Source: Hyphomicrobium sp. NDB2Meth4 (GTDB taxonomy: Bacteria; Pseudomonadota; Alphaproteobacteria; Rhizobiales; Hyphomicrobiaceae). From it: a stretch of 64,000 nt of DNA. The DNA lies in assembly GCF_900117445.1 (NCBI RefSeq), contig NZ_FPEJ01000003.1, forward strand, positions 1 to 64,000. The letters run 5' to 3'. Shown piece by piece: positions 1 to 7,881 of the stretch (positions within the stretch are counted from its first letter, which is position 1; each line of letters opens with the position of its first letter). The notes beneath the pieces are model-generated. The model was not told the DNA's origin. It ran no database searches and saw only the letters and a list, made by a program, of their open reading frames with translations. A program made the position numbers and the translations under genes.

Positions 1-602
1 CGTCCAATCCGACATAGCAGGTCATCGAGCAGCCTCCGATGTGCGAAGAGCCGAGCAATAGCGCTCTGACCGCGGCACTATGGAGGATCATGCTCCGCCG
101 CGATTACCCGATGTCCACACATGGGACGGAGCGTCCGTCAACTCTTCGACAGCGGTAAGCGCCAAGCGTCCTTGTCGAAGTCAGCTTCTGTATGACGTAC
201 TCGCATCCGATGCTGAGCGCCGTCTGACGTCGATGACGTCCTTATAAACTTTGACCACTCCCGGAACAGACTTGCTTCGGGTTGCATCGCCGGAGCCGAC
301 GTTCTGCGCCGATGAAGCGCGCAGCCGCCCACATTTGCGGTCTCGCGAGTAAACCAAAGACGCCGATGCACGAACAAAGAAAAGCTGCCGGAGTGCATCA
401 CCGGCCCGTTCGATTTCGTGGCTCTCCTTCGAACTGGCAGGTCTAACTGCGTAACTCTACGGCACGTGCCGCATGCGCGCGGAAGCGCATGTCCAAATCT
501 GCTCCAAAAAAAATCCAGGGCTGGTCCAGTCACACCATTGAATTTCCTCACAATTCCATGAACGGATTCTAAGTCCTTGATTTATAAGGCAAAAAATAGG
601 GT
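1..602. other. Gene-poor region beside tRNA-Ser
   Basis: I see no convincing gene here. One open frame on the minus strand (138-551) has no recognisable domain, no good ribosome site and an Arg/Ser/Thr-rich composition typical of a chance frame in GC-rich DNA. The last ~60 bases are AT-rich compared with the rest of the window. A run of six A at about 591-596 would be a U-tract for the minus-strand tRNA transcript and may help terminate it. Because the tRNA 3' end faces this stretch, it could be the edge of an integrated element, but no integrase or direct repeat is visible. Confidence 0.5.
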
Positions 603-696
603 TGGCGGAGCCGGAGGGATTCGAACCCTCGATACGCCTTTACAAGCGTATAACGGTTTAGCAAACCGCCGCCTTCAGCCTCTCGGCCACAGCTCC
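603..696 (-). tRNA. tRNA-Ser (anticodon GCT)
   Basis: The minus strand reads as a complete class II tRNA. The acceptor stem pairs GGAGCTG (690-696) with CGGCTCC (607-613). The anticodon loop TTGCTAA gives anticodon GCT. There is a long variable arm typical of serine tRNAs, a T-loop with GGTTCGAATCC, and an encoded CCA at 603-605. It decodes AGC/AGU. The length of 94 nt including CCA fits the family. Confidence 0.95.
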
Positions 697-852
697 AGAG
701 CAGCCCCTAATAGAGGCGGTGTCGTTCGATTGCAAGGCGGGTAAACAGTGCTTCCGCAGTCTTCCGGCTCTTGACGCCCATCGCCGCCCGCCGCATCGTC
801 CTGGCGGGATCAATAATAAGGCCGGAAGCGGCCAGACCTTGGGGTATCACCT

Positions 853-1446
853 ATGCTGAGGCGGCTCATCCCCCTCGCGGCGGTCTTGTTGACTTTGGCA
901 CCGATAGAAGGTGCCTCGGCGCAGGAATACTGCGTCACCTGCAGTGGCCCGGATGCCACCTATCGCTGCGTGATCGGTGGCGAGGCATCCCCCGCCGCCC
1001 GCTCATCGCGCGGCCAGTTCCTTTGCATCACAGAGCTTGCCAAGGCTGGCGGCCACGCAAGTTGCAGCGCCGCCCGCGGCCAGGCAACGCCATGCCCCGG
1101 CGAGACGCGCACTGTCATGTTCACGTTGGGCGATCCGGGTGCTTCACCCCTGGAGACGGGCACGCCGCAACCGATGCCGGCTGCGCCCCCATCGTCGCCG
1201 GCCATGGTGCCGAGCACGACACAGCCGCTGGCTCCAGTTGCAGTTCCACCCGAACCGCAACCTGCCCAAGGCCCGCCACAACAGTCCGCCGTTGCACCCG
1301 ACGGCGCTCAGCCCCAACACAAGCCAGATGCCGTCGAGAACCTCGCCAACCAGACTGGCAAGGCTGTCTCCGACACCGGCAAGGCCGTCGGCCATGCGGT
1401 CAAGAAGTCTTGGGATTGCGTAACCTCGTTCTTCGGCGACTGCTGA
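853..1446 (+). CDS. Exported Cys-rich and Pro-rich protein of unknown function
   Basis: This 197-residue protein starts with a clear Sec signal peptide (residues 1-23, hydrophobic core LAAVLLTLAP, likely cut after ASA). The mature N-terminal part (about 24-85) holds six cysteines in short spacings (CVTC, YRC, FLC, ASC, TPC), which suggests disulfides in the periplasm. Residues 95-155 are a Pro/Ala/Gln-rich linker. The C-terminus (about 158-197) is a predicted amphipathic helix with Gly-Lys-Ala-Val repeats, ending with two more cysteines (WDC and GDC). I do not recognise the family and infer no function. It stands alone, 156 bp beyond the tRNA on the opposite strand. Confidence 0.7.
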   Translation: MLRRLIPLAAVLLTLAPIEGASAQEYCVTCSGPDATYRCVIGGEASPAARSSRGQFLCITELAKAGGHASCSAARGQATPCPGETRTVMFTLGDPGASPLETGTPQPMPAAPPSSPAMVPSTTQPLAPVAVPPEPQPAQGPPQQSAVAPDGAQPQHKPDAVENLANQTGKAVSDTGKAVGHAVKKSWDCVTSFFGDC

Positions 1447-1523
1447 TCGCGAGACCATGGTTGCGGCGGACCATACCCGTCCGCAGCGCAATCATTGGTC
1501 TCATCGCCTAGCCGGACGAGGCC

Positions 1524-1793
1524 TCAGTGGCGTGTCAGCCACTCACGCGCGAGGCGCTGTGCGCGTGAGATCTGAACCCTCGACATCTCGCGCGAAATAT
1601 CCGACCGGTAGTGCTTGGCATCGTCGTTGCCGCGCATCGCCGCGAGATTGAACCACTTGTGCGCCTCTACGAGGTCGACATCCACATCCCGGCCTACGCA
1701 ATACCTAAGGCCGAGTTGGAAAAGAGCATCCGGCGTTGAGCCGTAGTCGGTGCTCTCCTCGATTCCGTGTGCAGCTATCTGTAGCCGTGCCAT
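1524..1793 (-). CDS. Small Sel1-repeat protein
   Basis: This 89-residue cytoplasmic protein contains one and a half Sel1-like (TPR-type) repeats at about residues 20-60: an ALFQLGLRYCVGRDVDVDLVEAHKWFNLAA-type segment (given here by its key positions L, G, Y, G, D, A, W, A) followed by an Arg-rich helix. Sel1 repeats serve in protein-protein contacts. There is no signal peptide, unlike many secreted Sel1 proteins. It is a single-gene unit convergent with the upstream exported protein. The binding partner is unknown. Confidence 0.75.
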   Translation of the reverse strand: MARLQIAAHGIEESTDYGSTPDALFQLGLRYCVGRDVDVDLVEAHKWFNLAAMRGNDDAKHYRSDISREMSRVQISRAQRLAREWLTRH

Positions 1794-2024
1794 TACCTGT
1801 CCCGCCCGTACTCACATACACTGCGGCTATGCCGCTCGAGCTATGCTTACGAGAATGTCAGGTGAGCAATGAAACTTGGTAAACTGCCAAGTATCCGATG
1901 CATGAACGCGCGCGCCCGTATCGCCTCAATTCGGCGCATACGCTTCGCTTCTGCGCAAGCCGCAAGCGTTCGTTCACCGTCATGGTAACCGGCGGCTAAC
2001 CATAATCGCAGACAAGTCGACCAT

Positions 2025-2999
2025 TTACGGAATGAGAACGATCGAACCCGTCGTTAGCCGCGCTTCGAGATCGCGGTGCGCCTGTGCAGCGTCACGCAAA
2101 GCGTAGCTCCGGCTCGGCTCGACCTTGATCGCACCTTTCTCGATCATTGAGAAAAGGTCGGCCGCGTTGGCGACGAGATCCTCCCGCCGCGCCGTATAGG
2201 TCATCAAGGTTGGGCGCGTCGCAAATAGCGATCCCTTCGCCGACAGCAATGCCATGTCGAACGCGGGCACCGGCCCAGACGCGTTCCCAAAGCTTACCCA
2301 CAATCCCTTCGGCTTCAGACAGTCGAGCGAGGATGGAAACGTATCCTTGCCAACGCCATCGTAGACGACGTCGCACATCGCCCCGCCCGTGATCTCACGC
2401 ACGCGCGCGACGTAATCTTCCGTACGGTAGTTGATGACGTGCGTGCATCCGGCTGCCTTGGCGAGCGCAGCCTTTTCATCGCTGCCCACTGTGCCGATCA
2501 TCGTCGCACCGATCGCTTTCGCCCACTGGCAGGCGATCAGCCCCACGCCACCGGCAGCCGCGTGGAACAGCATCACCGTATCGGCGGTGCACGGATACGT
2601 CTCGCGCAGCAGATACCGGACGGTCATCCCCTGCAGCATGATAGACGCGGCTGTGGCATCGCTGATGCTGTCAGGAAGCTTCACCAGCCGGTCGGCGGCA
2701 ATCACCCGCGCCTCGGCGTAGGCACCGAGGGCCGTTCCGTACGCCACGCGATCGCCCACTTTGAACTCGCTGACGCCTGGCCCCACCGCCTCGACCCGCC
2801 CCGCGCCTTCCATGCCGATCACCGCCGGCAGGACGGCGAGTTTATAGAGCCCGCTCCGGTGATAAGTGTCTATGTAGTTGAGGCCGATGGCAGTCTGCCG
2901 GATACGCACCTCGCCCGGGCCGGGCTCCCCAACCTCGACGGCCTCCCAGGTCAGCACCTCGGGACCGCCAGTCCCGTGAATACGGATCGCGTGCGTCAT
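2025..2999 (-). CDS. qor: NADPH:quinone oxidoreductase, zinc-independent MDR family
   Basis: This 324-residue protein is a full-length member of the medium-chain dehydrogenase/reductase superfamily, quinone oxidoreductase branch. The N-terminal GroES-like domain (about 1-125) carries NYIDTYHRSGLY, typical of Qor. The Rossmann domain has the AAAGGVGLIACQWAK nucleotide motif near residues 148-162, where the AAGGVG form indicates NADPH. The zinc-binding cysteines of alcohol dehydrogenases are absent. It should reduce quinones by one electron in the cytosol. The exact substrate cannot be told from sequence. Confidence 0.9.
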   Translation of the reverse strand: MTHAIRIHGTGGPEVLTWEAVEVGEPGPGEVRIRQTAIGLNYIDTYHRSGLYKLAVLPAVIGMEGAGRVEAVGPGVSEFKVGDRVAYGTALGAYAEARVIAADRLVKLPDSISDATAASIMLQGMTVRYLLRETYPCTADTVMLFHAAAGGVGLIACQWAKAIGATMIGTVGSDEKAALAKAAGCTHVINYRTEDYVARVREITGGAMCDVVYDGVGKDTFPSSLDCLKPKGLWVSFGNASGPVPAFDMALLSAKGSLFATRPTLMTYTARREDLVANAADLFSMIEKGAIKVEPSRSYALRDAAQAHRDLEARLTTGSIVLIP

Positions 3000-3094
3000 C
3001 TCTGGGCCTCCTCGCCTGGCCGCCCGTGTTTCGCCTTGACGCGGCCATGGAGGCCTTCTACGGGCTTAAGTGGCGTGCCGACAAGGGAGCAAGA

Positions 3095-3535
3095 ATGATT
3101 CGCGAGCGCCGCCGGAACCTGCCGGTCCTGCTGATGCTGTTCGTCCCTATCGCACCTGTCGGTTGTACCGGTCCCAACGTCACCACCGGCGCCAGCTCGG
3201 GCCTCACGTGCGTCGACGATTCCAGCGATTGCGTCGCCAAACGCCAGCGCACGCTGCGCTATCTTGTCGACGACAACGACCGTTCGTGGATCAGAGCCCA
3301 TGCCCCAGCCGAGGCCTATGCCTCGGGGGTCCGCCTGTTCGCCCTCAAGAGCAAGAAGAAAGAGCTTTCCTGCGATGAGCTGGCGCACGGCAAGAACGAA
3401 GCCGACCGCGCCCCTGGCGTGTTGCGCGCGGCTAACAACCTCACCCCTGCGCAGGTATCGCGCGGCATAATGCTCGCCAGTGAAGTTTCGCGCGAGCTGA
3501 GCACTGAGATGAAGCGCCGTTGCAAGCGTGGCTGA
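3095..3535 (+). CDS. Predicted lipoprotein of unknown function
   Basis: I chose the ATG at 3095 because AGGGAG lies about 8 bases upstream; an earlier in-frame start at 3026 lacks a ribosome site and would put 23 residues ahead of the signal peptide. The resulting 146-residue protein has an Arg-rich n-region, a hydrophobic core and a lipobox-like PVGC, so Cys25 is the likely lipidated residue. The mature part is basic (many Lys/Arg) and helical, with a Cys pair (TCVDDSSDC) near residue 40. No known domain is recognised. It is probably periplasmic and membrane-anchored. Confidence 0.7.
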   Translation: MIRERRRNLPVLLMLFVPIAPVGCTGPNVTTGASSGLTCVDDSSDCVAKRQRTLRYLVDDNDRSWIRAHAPAEAYASGVRLFALKSKKKELSCDELAHGKNEADRAPGVLRAANNLTPAQVSRGIMLASEVSRELSTEMKRRCKRG

Positions 3536-3593
3536 CCAATGTCCGCCGCCTGCCTAGTATCCAACCCTCCGCAACTCCCCTGAGAGCATTCCA

Positions 3594-4610
3594 ATGACCG
3601 ACAGCTTCGTCGATACGGTCCTCTCTCTGGTGAAGCAGAGCGAGGGTTGGGCCATCCCCATCGCCTTCATCGTGGCCCTTGGGGAATCCCTCTGCTTCCT
3701 GTCCATCGTCTGGCCCGGCTGGGCGATCCTCACCGGTCTCGCCTTCCTCTTAGCGGCGGGCGGCGTCGGCTGGCCGATCCTGATCCCGACCATCATCGCT
3801 GCCGGCCTCGGCGGCGTCATCGGCTACGCGATCTCCTATTGGGTGGGCTACCACTTCAAGGATCGCATCGAAGGCATATGGCCGTTTACCACCCATCCGG
3901 GTTTGATCCCCCGAGGCGAGGAATTCTTCAACGAGCATGGCCTTTGGAGCGTCTTCCTCGGCCACTTCGTCGGACCGGTGCGGGCGGTCATCCCAGTTGT
4001 CGCCGGCATGTTCGCCATGCCGCAAATCCCCTTCCAGATCGCCAACTTCGCCAGCGCTTTCATCTGGGCGGTTTGGGTGATCCTCTGGCCCGTCCTGTTT
4101 GTCAACAATCAGGACGCGATCTTCGCGTTCATGCGCGAGAACGAGGCGATCGTCGCGCTCATCATGTTCGCCCTCGCCTTTGCCAACGGCGTCGCGCTGC
4201 CGATGCTGTTCGTGCCGACACTCCTCCTCTTCGCCTTCGTCGGCGGCGTGCACCTGTATGCCGACGGCGGCTTCTGGCCCATCTTTATTGCCGGGGCCAT
4301 AGGCGCAGTCTGTGCTGACCTGTTTTTTTACCGCGAAGGCGCCAAGGCGAACGGCCGTTTCGCCGACGCCTGGTTCGTCAATGACCACGGCAAGGGCATC
4401 CCTCCGGCGCGCGAGACCCTGCGCGCCTCCGGTCTGGTCGCAGTGGTCACCAGCAAAGTCACCGGAATGCGCCGCGCCCTCATTCCGATTGCTGCAGGAG
4501 CTGAAGGGCTGCCGATCGCGACGTTCGCCGCGGCGAGCGTGATCGGCGCCATTATCTGGTCCGGTGTGCTGCTTCTGCCAGGCATAATCGTGCGCGCGCT
4601 GACCGCCTGA
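3594..4610 (+). CDS. DedA/VTT-family membrane protein
   Basis: This 338-residue integral membrane protein has the DedA/VTT layout. A first hydrophobic block (about 20-75) is followed by the conserved re-entrant motif region with GEEFFNEHG and HFVGPVRAVIPVVAGM (about 100-145), where the F-x-G-R/P-v-R pattern is the family signature. More membrane segments follow to the C-terminus. A second DedA-like half appears at about 195-330. Family members act in lipid flipping (undecaprenyl phosphate or phosphatidylethanolamine) and envelope stability. It lies next to, and convergent with, the betaine-lipid genes btaB-btaA, and the gap is only 7 bp. Confidence 0.85.
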   Translation: MTDSFVDTVLSLVKQSEGWAIPIAFIVALGESLCFLSIVWPGWAILTGLAFLLAAGGVGWPILIPTIIAAGLGGVIGYAISYWVGYHFKDRIEGIWPFTTHPGLIPRGEEFFNEHGLWSVFLGHFVGPVRAVIPVVAGMFAMPQIPFQIANFASAFIWAVWVILWPVLFVNNQDAIFAFMRENEAIVALIMFALAFANGVALPMLFVPTLLLFAFVGGVHLYADGGFWPIFIAGAIGAVCADLFFYREGAKANGRFADAWFVNDHGKGIPPARETLRASGLVAVVTSKVTGMRRALIPIAAGAEGLPIATFAAASVIGAIIWSGVLLLPGIIVRALTA

Positions 4611-4617
4611 GACCGGC

Positions 4618-5277
4618 TCAGCTCGTGCGCGTCACCACCGCATAGACCGCATAACCGCGATAAAGCGCCATCCGCTTCACCTTGTAGCCCGGCATCGCCG
4701 CGATCTTCTCGAGCTCGGTCGAAAGATCATCGCGCGGCGTCACCGAAAACTGCGCCAGCCATCGGCGCAGAGCCCGCTTGAACCAGCGCGGCAGCCGCGC
4801 CTGATTGCCAAAGTCGACGATAAAGAGTTGCCCGCCTGGAGCCAGCGCGGCGAGAGCCTGCTGCAACGCGCCCCGCCATGGCGGGATCATCGACAGCGCA
4901 TAGGAGATGAAAACGCGGTCGAATGTCGCCACGCCGAACATCTTATTGGCTTCAAAGGCCGTGGCATCCCCGTGTGCAATCTGAATCCGACCGCCGAGCC
5001 CGGCACGTTCGATCGAGCCCCGCGCCGTATCCAGCATCGCGCTGGAGATGTCGAACCCGTAAAACTGCGCCTGGCGATAGCGCCGCGCCGCGGTAATGAG
5101 ATTGCGCCCCGTACCGCACGCGACCTCCAGAACGCTGCCACCATCGGGGGGCGCAAGTTCGCCAACTAGCCGGTCGCGCCCCAACAGGTAATACTTGCGC
5201 GTCAGATCGTAGATGTACCGCTGATAGCGGTAGATCGCATCCATGTGCTCGGCGGCAGAGGCATCAGTGTGCGCCAC
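4618..5277 (-). CDS. btaB: Betaine-lipid N-methyltransferase BtaB
   Basis: This 219-residue class I SAM-dependent methyltransferase has motif I VLEVACGTGRN near residue 50. Its position right after btaA makes it the enzyme that methylates diacylglycerylhomoserine three times to give diacylglyceryl-N,N,N-trimethylhomoserine (DGTS). The length matches known BtaB proteins (about 200-220 residues). The start is a GTG 11 bases after the btaA stop, and its GGAGG ribosome site overlaps the btaA terminal codons, so the two are translationally coupled. Taken alone the methyltransferase fold would not name the substrate; the operon does. Confidence 0.88.
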   Translation of the reverse strand: MAHTDASAAEHMDAIYRYQRYIYDLTRKYYLLGRDRLVGELAPPDGGSVLEVACGTGRNLITAARRYRQAQFYGFDISSAMLDTARGSIERAGLGGRIQIAHGDATAFEANKMFGVATFDRVFISYALSMIPPWRGALQQALAALAPGGQLFIVDFGNQARLPRWFKRALRRWLAQFSVTPRDDLSTELEKIAAMPGYKVKRMALYRGYAVYAVVTRTS

Positions 5278-5288
5278 GAGCGCCTCCG

Positions 5289-6551
5289 TCAGCCGGCAAA
5301 CGTATAGAGATGGAAGCCACCGTAGATCGACGAGCGGTCCTTGGCGGTCATCTCACGGCACCGGTCGCGATCGTAGGTGAAGCGCGACAGGATCCGGTCC
5401 GGCACGCGCCCCGGCAGGATCGTTTCCTCGCCCGCAGTGCGGAAGATGACGCGCGAGCCCGGTTTCGCTGTCCGCGCAATCTCACTCCACAGCGCCCCGA
5501 GCTGCGAATCCGTCATCCAATCCTGCGCATCGAGCAGCACGTAGGCATCCACCGAGCCCGCCGGCTGAGCCGCCAGATGCTCGGTGAACGAGGCATGCAC
5601 GACCTGGATGTCTTCGACGCGCTTGCGCAGCTTGGCGAAGCTGTCGGGCTGCAGGTAAGGCGGCAGCGGCGCGCGCATGTTGGTCGCGTACCGCCGGCCG
5701 AATGCCTGCCAGGCGAAATAGTTGTCTTTCAGGTCGAAGTCGCAGGCGAGCCGCTCCAGACGCTGGCGCAGCACGTCCGCCATGCTGGCTTCTTTGCCCT
5801 TCAACGCCTCGAACTGCGAGGGCGGAATGCCCAGGCCAAACAGCGCCGACGGCTTGTCCAGCAGCCAGCGAATGTGCCGCTTCTTGAACAGAGGCGCCAG
5901 TTCGCGCTCGAAAATCTGCCGCTGCTCGCCGCGATCGCGCGCAACGAGAAGCCGGCGCGGGTTCTTGCCGTGCAGCCGCGCCAGGATGTGCCCGGCCGCG
6001 ATGAAGTTGCCGAGCAGGCCATGGCGATAGAAGTTCGAACGGAAGTAACCAATGCGGCGACGGCCGATGCGGTCGCGCGAATCCCAGTAACGCCGCGTCA
6101 CCCCATCGAGGTGCGGCCGCAGGAACACCGAATAGGCCTCGAGGTTCTCAGCACGGTTCGCCTCGGCGAAGAACGCGCGGAACGTCTCATAGTCCGGCAG
6201 ATGCGCGATTGCCGCCACCTTCAGCTTATTGAGGGCAACGTGCGCCGGATTGAGGTCGACCGCGGTAACGCGCACCGGCGCCGACGCCAGATAGCTCAGC
6301 ACGTTGCAGCCGCCCGAAGCGATCGCGACGAGGCTCTCGCCTTCCTTGAGGCTCAGCGCCTCGAGATCCACGACCGGGTCTTCCCAGATTTGCGGATAGA
6401 CCAGCCCGCTGAACGCCAGCGTAAACAGCCGCTCCTGTATTCCCTGGCGCGAGGTAGCCTTGTGCCGGTGCACCGCCTGGCGCAGACGCTGGTTGCGCTC
6501 GCGCCGCAGAGGGGCATCCTCGGCGGCAATGACGTCCTGGGTTGAGGCCAT
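5289..6551 (-). CDS. btaA: SAM:diacylglycerol 3-amino-3-carboxypropyltransferase BtaA
   Basis: This 420-residue protein is a full-length DUF3419/BtaA-family member. BtaA transfers the 3-amino-3-carboxypropyl group of SAM to diacylglycerol, the first step of DGTS synthesis at the membrane. A SAM-binding region is seen around residues 70-110 (VAIASGGCNVLSYL followed by VTAVDLNPAHVALN). The family signature near residue 40-60 includes LVYPQIWEDP. A second conserved block with YVLLDAQDWM is near residue 340. AGGGAAGC upstream of ATG supports the start. In Sinorhizobium and Rhodobacter this pathway replaces phospholipids in low phosphate; a candidate Pho box lies 75 bp upstream. Confidence 0.93.
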   Translation of the reverse strand: MASTQDVIAAEDAPLRRERNQRLRQAVHRHKATSRQGIQERLFTLAFSGLVYPQIWEDPVVDLEALSLKEGESLVAIASGGCNVLSYLASAPVRVTAVDLNPAHVALNKLKVAAIAHLPDYETFRAFFAEANRAENLEAYSVFLRPHLDGVTRRYWDSRDRIGRRRIGYFRSNFYRHGLLGNFIAAGHILARLHGKNPRRLLVARDRGEQRQIFERELAPLFKKRHIRWLLDKPSALFGLGIPPSQFEALKGKEASMADVLRQRLERLACDFDLKDNYFAWQAFGRRYATNMRAPLPPYLQPDSFAKLRKRVEDIQVVHASFTEHLAAQPAGSVDAYVLLDAQDWMTDSQLGALWSEIARTAKPGSRVIFRTAGEETILPGRVPDRILSRFTYDRDRCREMTAKDRSSIYGGFHLYTFAG

Positions 6552-6625
6552 GCTTCCCTGTCTGTCGTTATTATCGCCGCATCCGGCGTTATCGTCCGTC
6601 CGACCGGACCGGCTAAGGGAGTCTT

Positions 6626-6643
6626 GTTACGGATTTATGTCAC
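6626..6643 (-). promoter_or_regulatory. Candidate Pho box upstream of btaA
   Basis: On the minus strand these 18 bases read GTGACATAAATCCGTAAC. They match 14 of 18 positions of a Pho box of the form CTGTCATAAATCTGTCAC, including both half-site cores and the AT-rich spacer. The site is 75 bp from the btaA start codon. PhoB dependence of DGTS synthesis is established in Sinorhizobium meliloti; binding here is my inference. No strong -10 element follows at the expected distance. Confidence 0.5.
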
Positions 6644-6761
6644 CAGGGCCCGCGGGCACTTGCGCCGCAGGCCAAAAAGACCTAGAGGAGCCGCTCGCGC
6701 TCCGCCGGCCGTCTGGCTGCGGCGCCCATCCCCTTTTGATGAACGCCCGATCAGGTGACCC

Positions 6762-6929
6762 ATGAGCAGCACTCGCAGCCTTCGTAACGTCGAAACCCGC
6801 AAGAAGAAGGCCCGTCGCGCCATTCCGCGTACGGCAAAGACTCGTAACCAGGGCAACACCGGCACTGGCCGCAAGCGCCTGAAGAAGGCAGCTGGCCTGC
6901 GCCGCGGCGCCAAGGCCGCCACGGCCTAA
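6762..6929 (+). CDS. Small, very basic protein of unknown function (55 residues)
   Basis: An ATG at 6762 opens a 55-residue frame ending in TAA at 6927. About 19 of the 55 residues are Lys or Arg and only one is acidic (Glu11), with the rest mostly Ala, Thr, Gly and Asn. Short basic clusters (RKKKARR, GRKRLKK, LRRG) are evenly spaced, as in nucleic-acid-binding or histone-like tails. The ribosome site is weak (AGGTGACC just before the ATG). Third-position GC is high, consistent with coding. It is divergent from btaA and shares its upstream region. It could be a nucleoid or ribosome-associated protein, but no family is recognised. Confidence 0.55.
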   Translation: MSSTRSLRNVETRKKKARRAIPRTAKTRNQGNTGTGRKRLKKAAGLRRGAKAATA

Positions 6930-6960
6930 GCGACCAACTGTCAAATCGGTGGCTTTTTGC

Positions 6961-6983
6961 CCCGCCCGGTCCGTCCGGGCGGG
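6961..6983. terminator. GC-rich hairpin after the small basic gene
   Basis: A perfect 9-bp inverted repeat (CCCGCCCGG / CCGGGCGGG) with a 5-base loop starts 31 bases after the stop of the 55-residue gene. It has no U-tract after it on either strand (the T-run lies before it on the plus strand), so it is a weak candidate for termination or transcript protection and not a classical intrinsic terminator. Confidence 0.4.
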
Positions 6984-7073
6984 CATATTCGTTTGTGAAT
7001 TCGGTCGAAGCGGTTTGCGCGTGCACCCGGCACTGCCTACCTAACCGCTAGGATTGCGATAGCCAGGGACCAC

Positions 7074-7874
7074 ATGGCCCAGATTGCCCCCATCATTCCC
7101 GACCGCTTCACATCGGCGATCCCGCACTATGTCAGCGGGCGCCCGCGCTACTCGGATCGGCTCATCGCCAAGCTGGCCGACGAGACGAAGCTCACCCCGA
7201 GTTCGCGCGTGCTCGACCTCGGCTGCGGCCCCGGATCTCTGACGATACCCCTATCGCGATATGCCGGCACCACCATCGGCATCGACATCGATCCCGAGAT
7301 GATCGCAACGGCCGAAGCCGCCGCGAAAGATGCCGGCGCCGTCATCGACTGGCGCGTCGGCACATCGTTCGATCTCGATAGCGCTCTCGCTCCGCTCGAT
7401 CTCGTCACCATCGCGCGCGCCTTCCATTGGATGGATCGCGAGGCGACGTTGCAGCGTCTCGATACGCTCATTGCCCCCGCCGGCAGCATTGCGCTCGTCA
7501 ACACCGAGCTGCATCCCGCTCCCGAGCTGAAATGGCACGATGCCTTCGAGGAGCTGCGCACCGGACACGGCCGCTTCGATGACTTCTATCGCTGGCGCAA
7601 GGGCAAGGACTGGGAGGCGCATCAGAGCGTGCTTTTGCGCAGCCCGTTTAGCGTTGTCGAGACCATCTCCGTATTCGAAAAGCGATTGACGCCACTCGAC
7701 GAGGTCGTGGCACGTGCACTGTCGTTCTCCGCCAACTCGCCAGCAGCGCTCGGCGAGGACGGCCGCAGAGCTTACGAGAACGCCGTGCGCGGCCGCATGC
7801 TCTCGATCACTCGGGAAGGCATCTTTCCGGAAATCGTCGAGACGGTCGCCATTATCGCCAGGCGGCCAGGCTGA
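7074..7874 (+). CDS. Class I SAM-dependent methyltransferase
   Basis: This 266-residue cytosolic protein has a Methyltransf_11/25 fold near residues 40-140: motif I VLDLGCGPGSLTIPL, an acidic end of strand 2 (GIDIDPEM), and the post-motif region DLVTIARAFHWMD typical of the trans-aconitate/UbiE-like group. The N-terminus has FTSAIPHYVSGRPRYSD, seen in methyltransferases of unknown small-molecule substrates. It is convergent with the next methyltransferase, 7 bp away. The substrate cannot be inferred. Confidence 0.85.
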   Translation: MAQIAPIIPDRFTSAIPHYVSGRPRYSDRLIAKLADETKLTPSSRVLDLGCGPGSLTIPLSRYAGTTIGIDIDPEMIATAEAAAKDAGAVIDWRVGTSFDLDSALAPLDLVTIARAFHWMDREATLQRLDTLIAPAGSIALVNTELHPAPELKWHDAFEELRTGHGRFDDFYRWRKGKDWEAHQSVLLRSPFSVVETISVFEKRLTPLDEVVARALSFSANSPAALGEDGRRAYENAVRGRMLSITREGIFPEIVETVAIIARRPG

Positions 7875-7881
7875 CGTCGTT

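Noticed and set aside
138-551. A 137-residue open frame on the minus strand
   Set aside because: No domain, no ribosome site and amino-acid make-up typical of a chance frame in GC-rich DNA.
5310-6545. A 411-residue open frame on the plus strand inside btaA
   Set aside because: It is the antisense shadow of btaA, which has clear family motifs. Its Arg- and Gln-rich content is an effect of the opposite coding frame.
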